From assembly GCA_001600455.1 (NCBI GenBank), contig BCKC01000006.1:124001-188000 (forward strand): a stretch of DNA of 64,000 bases. Reading direction: 5' to 3'. Below, in pieces: positions 10,352-21,716 of the stretch (its first letter is position 1; the number at the start of each line of letters is the position of its first letter). The stretch comes from Endocalyx cinctus (taxonomy: Eukaryota; Ascomycota; Sordariomycetes; Amphisphaeriales; Apiosporaceae). Below the pieces are notes generated by a model that saw only the letters and a list, made by a program, of their open reading frames with translations, did not search any database and was not told the origin of the DNA. Both the position numbers and the translations under genes were made by a program.

Positions 10352-10787
10352 AGATATCTATGACGATATCGAATGCTATATATGTAGTAAATATTGGGTG
10401 TATGCTCGCTAACCAAAACCGCTTGCTGAGGTCATATTGTAGTTTAGCTCTTTTTATGGAATAAATGTATCATCGATAAGGGTTATTAGCTGTGCTTAGC
10501 ATTTGAATACTTATCTCGTGGATTTAATCCGGAAAAAGAGTCGCTGGTGAACTTTGAATAATTAGAACTAAATCGCATGTAAGTTGCCGTAGAGGATCAC
10601 AGCCATGCTGCAACGATGATTTAGGGCCCCGAACATCCGAAGGGAGCTATTAATGAGACGAATGTATATGTGATACACAATTGAGTTAGAAGAGACATTT
10701 AAGTCTAGCAATATCCAATGACAAAAGAATCATTCTTTCCAGGAGAACAAGATACACAAAAACCAAATTGCAACCCAATTTAGCAAC
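10352..10787. other. Spacer between hydratase and CoA-transferase genes
   Basis: The 436-bp spacer between two same-strand genes presumably holds the 3' end of one and the promoter of the other. I see no CGG-N5-CCG copy like the one in the divergent promoter. There is one CCGG at about 10529-10532. Confidence 0.5.
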
Positions 10788-11960
10788 ATGCGTCCTACGC
10801 TTTTCCTCAAGTCGGCAAGCTCCCTGTTAAAGGAGCGAGTGAAACATCCGGCCCTACTTCAAAAAGTCAGAAAACCCGAAGAGATTCTGGATCTTTTTCC
10901 AAATGACTCCGCGATAGGCTGGTCTGGTTTTACCGGGGTAGGATACCCAAAGTATGTTTGTCTGGCTTCGTGAACTTCTGCTGCAGCGTCTGATAATTGA
11001 CGATAGGGCAATTCCTACGGCATTGGCGGATCACGTTGAACGAAACTCTCTCCAGGGCAAGTTGAAGTTCGATCTCTACTGTGGGGCGTCATCGGGACAG
11101 AAGGTCGAAGGACGCTGGGCATCCTTGGATATGCTCAATCGCCGGTCGGCGGCTATTCATGGACGCGAAATAGCGAAATCCGTGAATTCCGGCCAGGTTG
11201 AGTTTTTTGATCGCCACGTTGGATCTTTTCCGCAGGAATTAGTATATGGATTCTTTACTAAAGACAAACCAAGTCAGAAACTTGATATAGCCGTTATCGA
11301 GGCTAGCGCCATTACCGAAGATGGCGGGATAATTCTCGGGCCCGCCGTTGGCGTGACTCCGGAGATTGTTCAAATGTCTGACCAAGTTATCATCGAGGTC
11401 AACACTACCGGTCGATCTTTCCAAGGCTTACACGATATTGTTTCCACTGACAAACCGCCACATCGTCGACCGTATATGATCACGAATGTGCACGATCGGA
11501 TTGGTGACGAGTCATTACACATCGACAGACGTAAGATAGCTGCGATTGTTGAATCGAAGATCCCGGATGAACTGGCCCCAAACAAACCACCAGATGATAT
11601 ATCGAAAGCTATAGCTGAAAATATCATCCAATTCTTGAAAGTCGAAGTGCAAGAGGGACGATTACCAGAGAATCTTCTACCACTTCAATCGGGACTAGGA
11701 AATGTGGCAAATGCGATAGTTGGCGGCCTTGCCGTAAGTATGATATTTCGCTATGCTTGTTCAGAACCCGGAGAGGGGAGTGAAGGCGAGAGGTACTAAT
11801 AATATTACAGAGTCATGATGATTTTCAACACCTCACGGTATGGACGGAAGTTCTACAAGATACATTCCTTGATCTCTTCGACAGTGGTACTTTAGATTTT
11901 GCTAGCACATGTGCCGTTAGTATAACCCCAGAATTCTTCAACACAGAGAAAAAAAAAAGT

Positions 11961-12006
<46 letters not shown>

Positions 12007-12770
12007 GAAGACTTGTTTAAATTATGGTATAATTAGCGTGTCAACGGTTCTCAAGTTTTCCAAGACAAAATCAGACAATGCGTAGAAAGAAATTGCTAAT
12101 TCGGTCATAAAATAGATACGCTTTACTCCTGCTGGGTTCGATCGGTTATACAAGAACTGGAATCACTACAGCAAGAAGATCCTGATGCGTCCCCAAGCAG
12201 TCTCAAACAGCCCTGAGGTGATCCGCCGCTTGGGTACAATATCAATGGACACTCCGGTCGAAGTAGATATTTATGGTCATGGAAATAGCTCCTGCGTGGC
12301 AGGAACACGCATGATTGTTGGTCTGGGAGGTTCGAATGACTTTCTGCGGAACGGACAATACGGTATCCTACACACTCCGAGTGTTCGACCCACCAAGACG
12401 GATCCGACAGGTATCAGCTGTATTGTCCCGATGGTAAGTCATGTGGACTCTACAGAGCATGACGTCGACATTGTCGTAACGGAACAGGTGAGTCGTCAAT
12501 AATGAATTCAACGGCTTCTCCAATATATTGTTAACAATTTCCCAGGGAATTGGTGATCTCAGAGGGCTCTCACCAAGAGAGCGGGCGAGATGTTTAATTG
12601 AAAACTGTGCACATCCCGACTACAAGGATATTTTATCGAACTACCTGCTAAAGGCGGAGTCTGATTGTGTGGGGCACCATATCGGACACGAGCCACAGAT
12701 CTTGGGGCAAGCTTACGACATGTATACTCATTTGAAGGAGAAGGGAACCATGAAAGTACCAGGCTGGTGA
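10788..12770 (+). CDS. ictA: Ach1-family CoA transferase (itaconate/succinyl-CoA transferase candidate)
   Basis: There are five exons: 10788-10951, 11007-11733, 11811-11915, 12116-12487 and 12546-12770. All junctions keep frame and give 530 residues, the usual length of yeast Ach1 (about 526). Landmarks in order are [32 protein letters not shown], a glycine-rich [14 protein letters not shown] and [15 protein letters not shown]. After these come [44 protein letters not shown] and a closing GHEPQ. Family members move CoA between acetyl- or succinyl-CoA and short acids and are mitochondrial. In fungi a relative activates itaconate. Next to the lyase and hydratase genes, that role is likely; acetyl-CoA:succinate transferase (true Ach1) is the alternative. 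Intron 3 is unusual: 200 bp, donor GTTAGT, with a long GA repeat inside. Confidence 0.88.
11962..12003. repeat. (GA)21 microsatellite inside an intron
   Basis: Twenty-one uninterrupted GA units, preceded by an A-run, lie within intron 3 (11916-12115) of the CoA-transferase gene. The other introns of that gene are 55-77 bp, so the repeat and its flanks explain the 200-bp length. Confidence 0.95.
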
Positions 12771-13286
12771 TGCCACAGGACTGAGGAGGGGGAAAAGCTA
12801 TTATTGTTGTTTGTATATATGGCTTGAAATTTTTTTTTATCATTTTGACAAAGGAGAACTTATTCTATAATTATAACTTAGCCAGTATTGGCAACTCTAC
12901 TCATCGTATTCTTGATTAGAAACCGTTGAGTTCTTTTTCTATCAGTAACAATATCTGAAGTAATTTAGTGTCAATAGCATCGTTTTAAAATATTGTTTTA
13001 CACCAGCAATCTCGAACTTTATCCCGTCCTTCGAATTCGGGAGAAGAACATTCTGTGCCGTGGCTTGCTTTTCTTATCTTTTCCCTCTCTCTCTTTTTTC
13101 TGTTTTCTTTTGTTTTTCTCTAGAATATCCATCTTCAATTTGATGTCCTGATAAGTAATGAACAACTTAATCGGAAGATGTGCTTTCCGCAGTCGGTGAG
13201 GAGGGCGTGTTCACTGTCCAGAACCCGTCTTGAATTACCAGCCTCTCTTTGCCCGGACCGCTGGCTGAGGCAGTCCGGCCAAATAG
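12771..13286. other. Convergent intergenic region
   Basis: This lies between the 3' ends of the CoA-transferase and ankyrin genes. Pyrimidine-rich DNA (CCCTCTCTCTCTTTT near 13082-13096) is present. No gene is supported. Confidence 0.6.
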
Positions 13287-16200
13287 TCACACGGCCTTCT
13301 TTGCTTTTAGCAGAATTTCCCTCCCTTCGTCCCAACCGCGAAGTTCGGCAATTTCTAGAGGGGTCCGTCCGGCATCGTCGACGGCATTGAGGTCAACGCC
13401 CCACTTGTCGACCAGGATCCCGAGGACGTGCGTATCTCCCATCTCGATCGCCTGTATAATGGCGCTATGTCCCCGATAGACCTTGTTCGGATCTGCGCCC
13501 TTGCGCAGCAACATCTCGATGATCTCGGTATCGTTATTCTCGTATCGCCTGAGCGCCTTGACGATTGGCAAATGCTCCCCGGGCGCGTTCGGGTCTGCCT
13601 CCGCTTCTTCGAGAAGGTATTGCACGATATCTTTATGGTGCTCACGTATCGCTGTCGTCAGCGGGCTGAAGACGCCGCCGTTACGATCCTCGACGCTAAC
13701 CCCGTACTTCAAGAGAAGTTTAACCGATTCGAGCTGGTTCGCCGACACAGCCATCTCCAACACACCCTTGAAGGAGGTGGGAGACTTCAATGCCGGTAGA
13801 AGCACCCGGAGGATATCTGGGTGGCGCACGGCCATGCACACCGGCCAGTCCTTGCCACGAATATTCGGGTTTGCCCCTCCTGCGAGCAGAATATTGACCA
13901 GATCAGCTCTATCCTTCTGAATAGCGGTCGTTAGGGGGGTCGCTCTCGTCTGGGGCGAGTGATCGTTTGGAGATACGCCGTTTTCGAGTAGCCATTTCAC
14001 TGCCTCGACTGCCGATAAGGGTTAGTTATATCCATTATCACCTAGCGTACTGAACGGGATGGTAAGTCGGGAGGGTTATCAGCTAAGTATACATACCATT
14101 CTCGTGATCCACCGCGGTCTCGATGATACCCTTGGGCGTCTTTGGATCACCACCCGCGGCTACTAAATGAGGGAGATAATGTAAACGGTTATGTGTTACG
14201 CACTTGAAGCACGGATATTCCGCTGAGGGGGTGTTGGGATCCGCGCCGTTCGTTAGGAGGAGATGGAAGATGTCGGCGCGGTCGTCGCGAATGCTGGAGC
14301 AGAGGGGTGTATAGACTCCGTCCTTCTTGGCGTTCGGATTGACGCCAGCTTGAAGTAGGAGTCTCACAGATTCTATGTTATTGATTGATGTGGCGAGTTC
14401 CATTACGCCCGGTGCTTTCTTAAAGTCCACCCCACGGGAAAGCAGGAGCTTGAGGCACTTTGGTTGGTAGCTAGCGGGCCATAACATGTGCTTCGGCCCG
14501 GGAAGATTAGGGTTCGCACCATGATCAAGCAGAGAACCTACGATATCATCGCGACCACCCGTGATGGCCTCGAAGAGAGGTGTTTCGCCCTTCTTATTCT
14601 TTACGTTAGGGTCAGCGCCGTATTCGAGTACAGCGTCGACGAGGATCTTGTTCGGCGCCTTCTTCGAGAGAATCTTGGTAAGAATTGTTTCTCCATTTGC
14701 AGTGGACTGGTTTACATCGGCGTTGTAGATTAAAAATAAGCGGATGAACTGCATGTCCTCCTTCTCGATAGCCAGAGAAAATGGGGAATCGTAGCCCGGC
14801 CTTGGGGAGAGATTTGAATCGGCCCCATATTTCAAAAGCATAGTTGCTGCATCTAAGAATCCCTCTTGCAGCGCGGCCGAGAGCGGTGACACGCCAGCCT
14901 CATCCGCCGTATTTGGATCTGCCCCAAAGACCAGGAGCAGGCGCACAATCTCGAGGTCGTGCTGTCGAATAGCTTCATTTAATGCATGGTGACCTAGTCC
15001 GATGTCTGCGGGGACACCCCTATCTAGCAACTGTTCGACTGTAGCATTATTACGTTCTCGAATTGCTTCCATCAAGCTCAACCTCAGCGTAGGGGTATCA
15101 CCGCCTACCGAATTCCGAGGTACCCATCGAGGCATTTTGGATGGATTCGCAGTAACCCGAACAACCTTGATCCGCTTTGCGTCATAAGATGGTTCATCGT
15201 CTAGACTCAAGCTTCCGATCTCCGTCAAGCTGTTAGACGTGAGGTCTTCGGCTGGTTCTGATGGCCCTGTCTGGCGGCTATGAACGCTACGTGTTGATCG
15301 TGCGTCTTGATGAGAACCCGTGAATGATCGAATATTTAGAGGATATTCCAACCGATCCGGTTCGTTCCAAGGTTTCTCTTGGCGCAAATCTGCCTGCAGG
15401 GAGGGTAGGCTTCCTTCTCGGGTAGGATATATGGGCGAGTGAGTAGACACGGAGTCATGAGGCACGACGGTACCGTGCACAGAAAAAGAAGACCGCGGGT
15501 CATTTAAGTGTCGAGATGTGTGGTCACCAACTGATAATTTATTCTCGTGAAGCACATACTCATCGTGAGGTTTATCCTCGGCTGCCGGCTTTGCGTGTAT
15601 AGCGCTGTCGGAATGGCTTATAGAGTTGTGTCGGGTACTAGGTTTGCTTTGAGGACCCTTTTCCAATCTTTGCAGCGCTGCATCGAGAGCAGTGTAACCG
15701 ATTCCCATTGAGTCACTTTGAAGATCAAAAGTCAGCTGATCAGTTCAATATATCTTTAAGAGAAGTGGGGAATAAGAAGAACTGGGTATGGAGAACGGGA
15801 GTATCATCCAGGTCCCGAGAATGCGCGCGAGGAATGCGGTCGGAGGTTTTTAGGGCTTACTCACTCTATTTTGGCCTCTCCTAGAGACCACTGGAATACG
15901 AGTGCACTCATCCTTAGCGACTCCCGTGTCCTCGCGAGGGCTTGTCTCATTTTGGGGATTTCATTTCCCTGGAACATCTTCTTAAAGCTTCTGGCCAGCT
16001 TACCGCCGCCGCCACTTTGTTTTTCGTGGAGGGAGCGAGACAGCCAGTGATCCAAAGCTTGGAAATCGGCGTGGGCTGTATTAAACTTGCGATCCAACTC
16101 CTGACTTATTTCGACCGGCAGCTTCTGTTGTTGGCGGCTACATTCCACGAGTCCGGCCTCTACCGACCACATGATCCGGCAGACATCCATGAAATCATGG

Positions 16201-16337
16201 GCCAGGCCAGAGAGGCCTTCATGTTGTAGTGAGACTGCGGTGATATACTCGAGCATATGAATCGCAATCATGTTACCGAGGACGGTAGCATTACGGCAGT
16301 GGTTTAACGCCGCTGTCAAGTATTTATCGTTGGCCAT
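13287..16337 (-). CDS. Large ankyrin-repeat protein with fungal N-terminal helical domain
   Basis: There are three exons on the minus strand: 16337-15865, 15715-14097 and 14008-13287. The introns are 149 and 88 bp, and both junctions keep frame (AKI-DDSMGIGYTALD and DHEN-VEAVKWLLEN). The product is 937 residues. Residues 1-157 are a helical N-terminal domain typical of fungal NACHT/ankyrin regulators (LNHCRNATVLGNMIAIHM). Residues ~160-360 are a Ser/His-rich, probably disordered linker. The rest is ankyrin repeats, with many copies of the LLxxGADPN turn and ALxEAIRxxDLEIVRLLL helix pattern. Ankyrin arrays bind proteins; the partner cannot be told. No catalytic domain is visible. The high repeat regularity suggests a folded, functional array. 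Confidence 0.9.
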
Positions 16338-19300
16338 TATGCGGGCGCTGGTATGGAAGCTTCAGAAATTGGAATTGATCGAAAATTATTTGACAAGTAT
16401 TCCCCTAAATGATAGTTTTCACGTGCGAAATGCCACCGACACGCTCAAAGGAAAGAAACGAAAAGACGAGGGTGAAGAGGGATACCAGGTTCCCCATGGT
16501 CACCATCTGATATTATATTCCAATACCTTGGATACCCCTCGCTCGATTCGATCTCATCTACATATAGGTAATATGGTATCCATCATTGCCTTACAGATCA
16601 ACCCGGTATGGAAGTTGGAAATCCCTGTCTCGAAAGCCTGCTTAACACCTCGCATCCTTGGCCTCACTATCCGCAAAACAAAGTACACTTGTCTTAAGTA
16701 GTGATGGTGTTGCGCATTGACGTCTCTCTTTCAAAATAATATGAGTCTCGAGCATTAAGTACGAGCCCTGTCCTTGTCGGCTCTTTCCCCTCCCTCTCCA
16801 AATAAGCGTATGCGACCAAATTGGCCGAAACTTGTGGCCGTGATAGAGGAGGAGCTGAGAAAAAAAAACCCGTGTTTTTTCCACGCTATAAGATAATATT
16901 TTTCTTAGACCCATCATGATATGTGTTGGTATTGGCACCTAATAACTAGCGATATAATTAGGTGGAGATAATTGTATGTGTCAGATATTATCAGGTTCCA
17001 CTATCTGTAATAGCGCGTGCCAGTAGAGCTGTGAACTTCAACCCTACGCGTTCGAAATAACGGATCAATTATATTGGATTATTATCAATACCCATATTAC
17101 CGAGGTTCTCAATGATAATCATCGTTGAAGATGCGCATATGCGGTACGTATGATGGGGAATTAGTAATTATCATGATTTGGATATGTCCACGGTTACAGT
17201 GGACGTCTAGACTAGAGACTAGTCAAATGATTAAATATTGGGCTTCACTATTCAGATCCATGGATCCGTAGCCCTCATGTCTAACCTCTCAAACTCAAGT
17301 AGAGATGATTTCAAAGACGGTACTACAGAAGCTGCGGGGATGGACGAGAATTCTGGCAGGATGAGGCTTCAAATAATTCTAAGACTGTTACAGATTATAC
17401 TTCCTTGCAGCTTAGTCGCCAGTAAATAACCACAGATATGATTTACTCAGTTAAAAGAGCCGATACTAATGTTTTCTACGATAGAGGCTTACCCCTTAAG
17501 GTTAGTAGCGGTTTGTGCTATGACAGCGCATAGACGTATGCGGTGATTCGGAGCCAAGATCCGGATGTATATTTCAATATGGTACCAAGTCCAGACCTAA
17601 CGAACTTTATGCTTTTCTCCGCCCTATGATAGCATCAAATTACCGGTAATGCCTGTTCGTACATTTAGCGTGGTTATAGCTAATTCACATACTTGTACTC
17701 CGTACTCTGTACACTATACATATAGAGGGGCCATGCAAAGTCGTCTCTTCGTATCACTATATAAAGTTAGGTAGCTTTTATTATTTGTTCTAAATGTACT
17801 CCATACTTCGTATGCGCAGAGAAGTAGCGAGTTCAAGGACAGAAAAGACCGCGCCCGCACAGATATGACTTCTTCCCAAATCAGTAAGTTGGATGGTAAA
17901 TCGATAACTAATTGCGAATTATGAAATTGGAAGCGGAGCAGGAAGAACTATCTCATTAATCATGCAAGAGCAAAGCACAGAGACTACAAAGTTGTAATTC
18001 GTCTTAATATTTCGGGAAATTCCTACAACGGACCTAGATCAAGATAAAATTTAGAAGAAATAATCAGGAAACACGTAACACGCATAAATTAGAATTATAA
18101 ATGCCGAGACAAAATGTGAATTCTTGCTTTATTTATTATAGTCAAGATGAGACTTTATGTTACTGATTGCGAGGAATGTGTTAGTATTAACGAAGGTGAG
18201 GTTACGGTTGATATACCGACACGCTGGAACGTGATCTGCAATGAGTAACTACTATTAAGTTAACAACCTAGGCTGCTAGGTTAGGTATAATGCTCTTTAA
18301 GAATTCACCCGAAAATAAGGGACCTTATGACAAGGTATAAGGCATAATAAAATCTTTGCCCAGGATTTAAGAGTAGTTTACGGTGACGTATGTTATCTAA
18401 CCACTTTGAGACATACATATCGAAGTGGGTACCACCACAATTTCATAAAAAATCTCGATAATACTGAGTACAGAGAGTACTGGATTAAATTATAATGAAT
18501 TCATAATTATTCCAACAAAAGATCATTTCCGTAGATTTCATGTAAGAATAGGAGAAATATAATATCCGAGAGGCGATCTAGAAATCCTACTGAGACCTCT
18601 GTGTAATAAGCCACAAGTCCAGGAATATAAAGGAGTTTACATATATATATATATATATTTACGGGAGGTGAGCTTGCAGCCCACAGAACGTCCTGAGTTT
18701 ACAATTTTTACTGTGTTATACAGAAAAAATGAGATAAGAAAACGACAGGGGTTTTTAAAAATGGCTCCGTAGAGGCGTGTAGAAGACCCTTCGTAAACTT
18801 AGGCATATAAATGACTTTGGTAGTCCTTAGAGATTGGGGTTTAAGGTGAGGTATTCTACGAATACATAGTAAATATATGTTGTTCACCATTATCAATTTT
18901 AATCCAGATTGTGGGACTCAGGTATTACCTACAGTTTCAATCTTCGGATACCTAATACCTCAAGGTTCAAAGTCCATACGTCTTCGTAGGATTCTCTCGC
19001 TTATTAGTTTAAATATATCGCAACAAAATACCCATAAACCGACAAGTGTCCAACCGTAAATCTTGTCCATATTTCCGTAGATTACTCCCACATGTACCGT
19101 CAGGAAGGCGGGGCCAAATAGTAGGCCAAAGTAAAAGGGAATTTTCTTCTATGTTGTTAATTAACTAAGCCTAGTTTTAAAAAGAACCAACATCCTCAGC
19201 CAGGATTCCATTTTGTCTCCCGTTCGTGCGCTCCCTAACATCGCCTTTTCTCCGTCGTGTACGATAATGTTCGAAGTCAAAACAGAGTGAGGCTCTATTT

Positions 19301-19953
19301 ATAACCCCACATGTCAAAATACATAGCTAGCGGGCAATGAAGACAGCCATAAATCTGGCACATATTATTCCATCTAGCGAATAGTATTGTAGATAGAGCT
19401 AAATATATGTTAATGGGAAAGATAGAAGGCAGAGAGTGTCTGCAAAGTAGGTATTTAAATGTCAAGAGAATAACCTGTGACAAGAAAAACGTCATTAACC
19501 CACGATAATATACTTCCGAATTTGGAATAATACTATCAATACTCCAAGTTATACGTAAACTATATCTAATGGTAAACTTATCTACACCGATACACGTTGC
19601 AAGACTAATTCTAAATCATTGATTAAGAAGTGGCTTAGTAGACTTAGAAAATAAAATTTACGAAGGACTCGAAACACTTAAAGTAGTTTGCTTCTCAGTG
19701 GCAGTCCGGTAGCTTAAGATAAGGGTCGGTGGGCCGACTATCGGATTAAATGCCGAAGCCATTTTCTTGATACCGGACCCTAATTGTCAACTCCCCCCGA
19801 GTTCTCTTCCCCTCCCGCCTCTTAAAGTCGCCAAAAACGTCAGATTTTCGTTCAGCATTATCCTAAAGGTTTAATCATAAGTACTTATATTTACATCTTA
19901 CTCTAATTAGTCAAAAAAAAGGCCATAAATATATTAATATACATTGAGAGGCC
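16338..19953. other. 3.6-kb AT-rich gene desert
   Basis: No open frame here has protein character. The DNA is visibly AT-rich, especially 17.9-19.1 kb, with a TA run at about 18641-18658 and a symmetric CCTAGGCTGCTAGG at about 18268-18281. It could be old mobile-element DNA altered by repeat-induced point mutation, but I could not recognise any transposon protein, terminal repeat or target duplication. Confidence 0.6.
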
Positions 19954-21379
19954 ATGTCCACTACCACTACTACCATCGTAGCGGACCAACCGCGATACGA
20001 GCTCTATTACCGAGACAACACATGGAATAACAAACGCGAAATTCTTGAGGGTGATACTGCCGTCGAAACATTTGATGAGATTCCTTTAGTAGACATCAGC
20101 CGTATATTTAGCCAGTCTCTTGAAGATCGTAAGGCAGTTGCGCAAGAGATTGCCGAAGTGTGCAAAAAAGTTGGGTTCATGTATATTAAGAACCATGGTA
20201 TCTCGCAGGACCTGATCGACGAAGTCTTCAGGTTATCTAAAGAGTACCATGCCCAACCTCTCGAGATCAAGAAGCAGCAATATGTCTACAACAACCCAGA
20301 GCTGCGTGGGTACAACAACCACTACACAAACACCCCGGATGGGCCTGTCAGTACGTAAAAAATAAACAAGGAAACGACCCTTAATGTCCTTTCTCTTCTA
20401 TGGATAGCTAATGACCTTGGAACGCGGACTTGCAGTGAAAAAAGGATCTTTCGTCTATAGCTACCACCCGGACTACGATCCGACCCCTCCACAATTGACG
20501 GAGCGTCAGCGGAACATGTGTCTCGGTATTCACAACCAGTGGCCTGCGCAGATGCCAGACTTCGAGAAGACTATGATGACGTACCAGCGTGAACTTCTGC
20601 TTCTATCCCGCAAACTCATGCATTCTTTTGCTTTGGGCCTCGGTTGCGATGAGACGTACTTTGACGAGTTCGTCACAGCACCCTTCATCTCCATTATCCT
20701 TCAACACTACCTTCCGACCGCACCGAATGCCGAAGATCTCGACAGTCTAGGAGCTCATACTGATTTTGAGAGTAAGTTCTTTCCTATTGCCTAGATTTAG
20801 GCGTGCTCGCCACCCTGTTATTTCTCAGCTTGTACCTGACTTTCTCCTACGACAGCCTTCACCATTTTGAATCAGGACCAGATGGGTGGACTAGAGGTCC
20901 TCAATAAGAATGGAAAATACATTCCGGCACCGTATATTCCTGGCACTTTTGTCATTAACATTGGAGATTTCCTGGAACGAATCTCCAACGACCAGTTTGT
21001 CTCAACGGTGCACCGAGTCAGGAACTCGTCAGGAAAGGAACGTTATTCTATGCCTTTCTTCTTCAGTTTCAATATGGATGCAGATATGGGGGTAGGTTTG
21101 ACTATTTCCTAGTATTGTTTGAAACAACTTGCGAGTATATGCCTTCGATTAACGTATTTATGCGCTGAAATAGGTTATTCCCGCCTGTACATCCGCCGAC
21201 AACCCGGCTAAGTACGGACCACGGAACCTTTACGACGTGAGTATCTGAAGCCCTGGTGAAAGCCTTAAGTATTATTTCACTTCAAGTTTGTGCTGACGCG
21301 GGAACAGTATACCAAGAACATGCGAACGTATCAAAAGAAGCAACATGAAGAGCCTGGTCTAGATGAAGCGTTGGCTTAA
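19954..21379 (+). CDS. Fe(II)/2-oxoglutarate-dependent oxygenase (isopenicillin-N-synthase-like)
   Basis: There are five exons: 19954-20346, 20408-20771, 20856-21091, 21174-21236 and 21308-21379, giving 375 residues. The N-terminal DIOX_N half includes EIPLVDISRIF and VGFMYIKNHGIS. The catalytic half has the iron triad His248-x-Asp250 (GAHTDFE) and His305 (STVHRVRN), plus the 2-oxoglutarate-binding Arg315-x-Ser317 (RYSMPFF). The family hydroxylates, desaturates or cyclises small molecules in the cytosol. The substrate cannot be read from sequence. Donor 1 (GTCAGT) is slightly non-consensus but is the only choice that keeps the frame. The neighbouring permease gene lies about 340 bp away in convergent orientation, so uptake or metabolism of an amino-acid-like compound is possible. 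Confidence 0.9.
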
Positions 21380-21716
21380 AGGGATGCGAAATAAGCCTCA
21401 GCTGAGTACCACAAACATGACACAATTATGCCACTCTTTGTAGTTAATTAAAATTGGTGGCAACAAATTTCATAACTCGTGACCGTACTACGTGATGGAA
21501 TAACCCGACTTGTGCTTTATTCTAATGGACAGTTGTTATTGGTAATGATTGGTAAACATCTTTAGCTATTTAACGCTCTATTTTAACCCCGTGCTCAATG
21601 TAATTATAAGTTATTATAACATGATTTGATAATTCAATACCGTAATTAAAACGTCGCGTCAATTAACTCTATAACGGCGAGGAAAAAAAATGTTTACGGT
21701 TCTTCGTAAGTATCGT
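21380..21716. other. Convergent spacer
   Basis: AT-rich 3' flanks of the oxygenase and permease genes. No gene is seen. Confidence 0.6.

Noticed and set aside
10352..10787. A second CGG-N5-CCG site before the CoA-transferase gene
   Set aside because: Only isolated CCGG and CCG words are present; the spacing does not match.
13428..13920. Plus-strand open frames inside the ankyrin gene
   Set aside because: They are antisense shadows of a well-supported ankyrin coding region.
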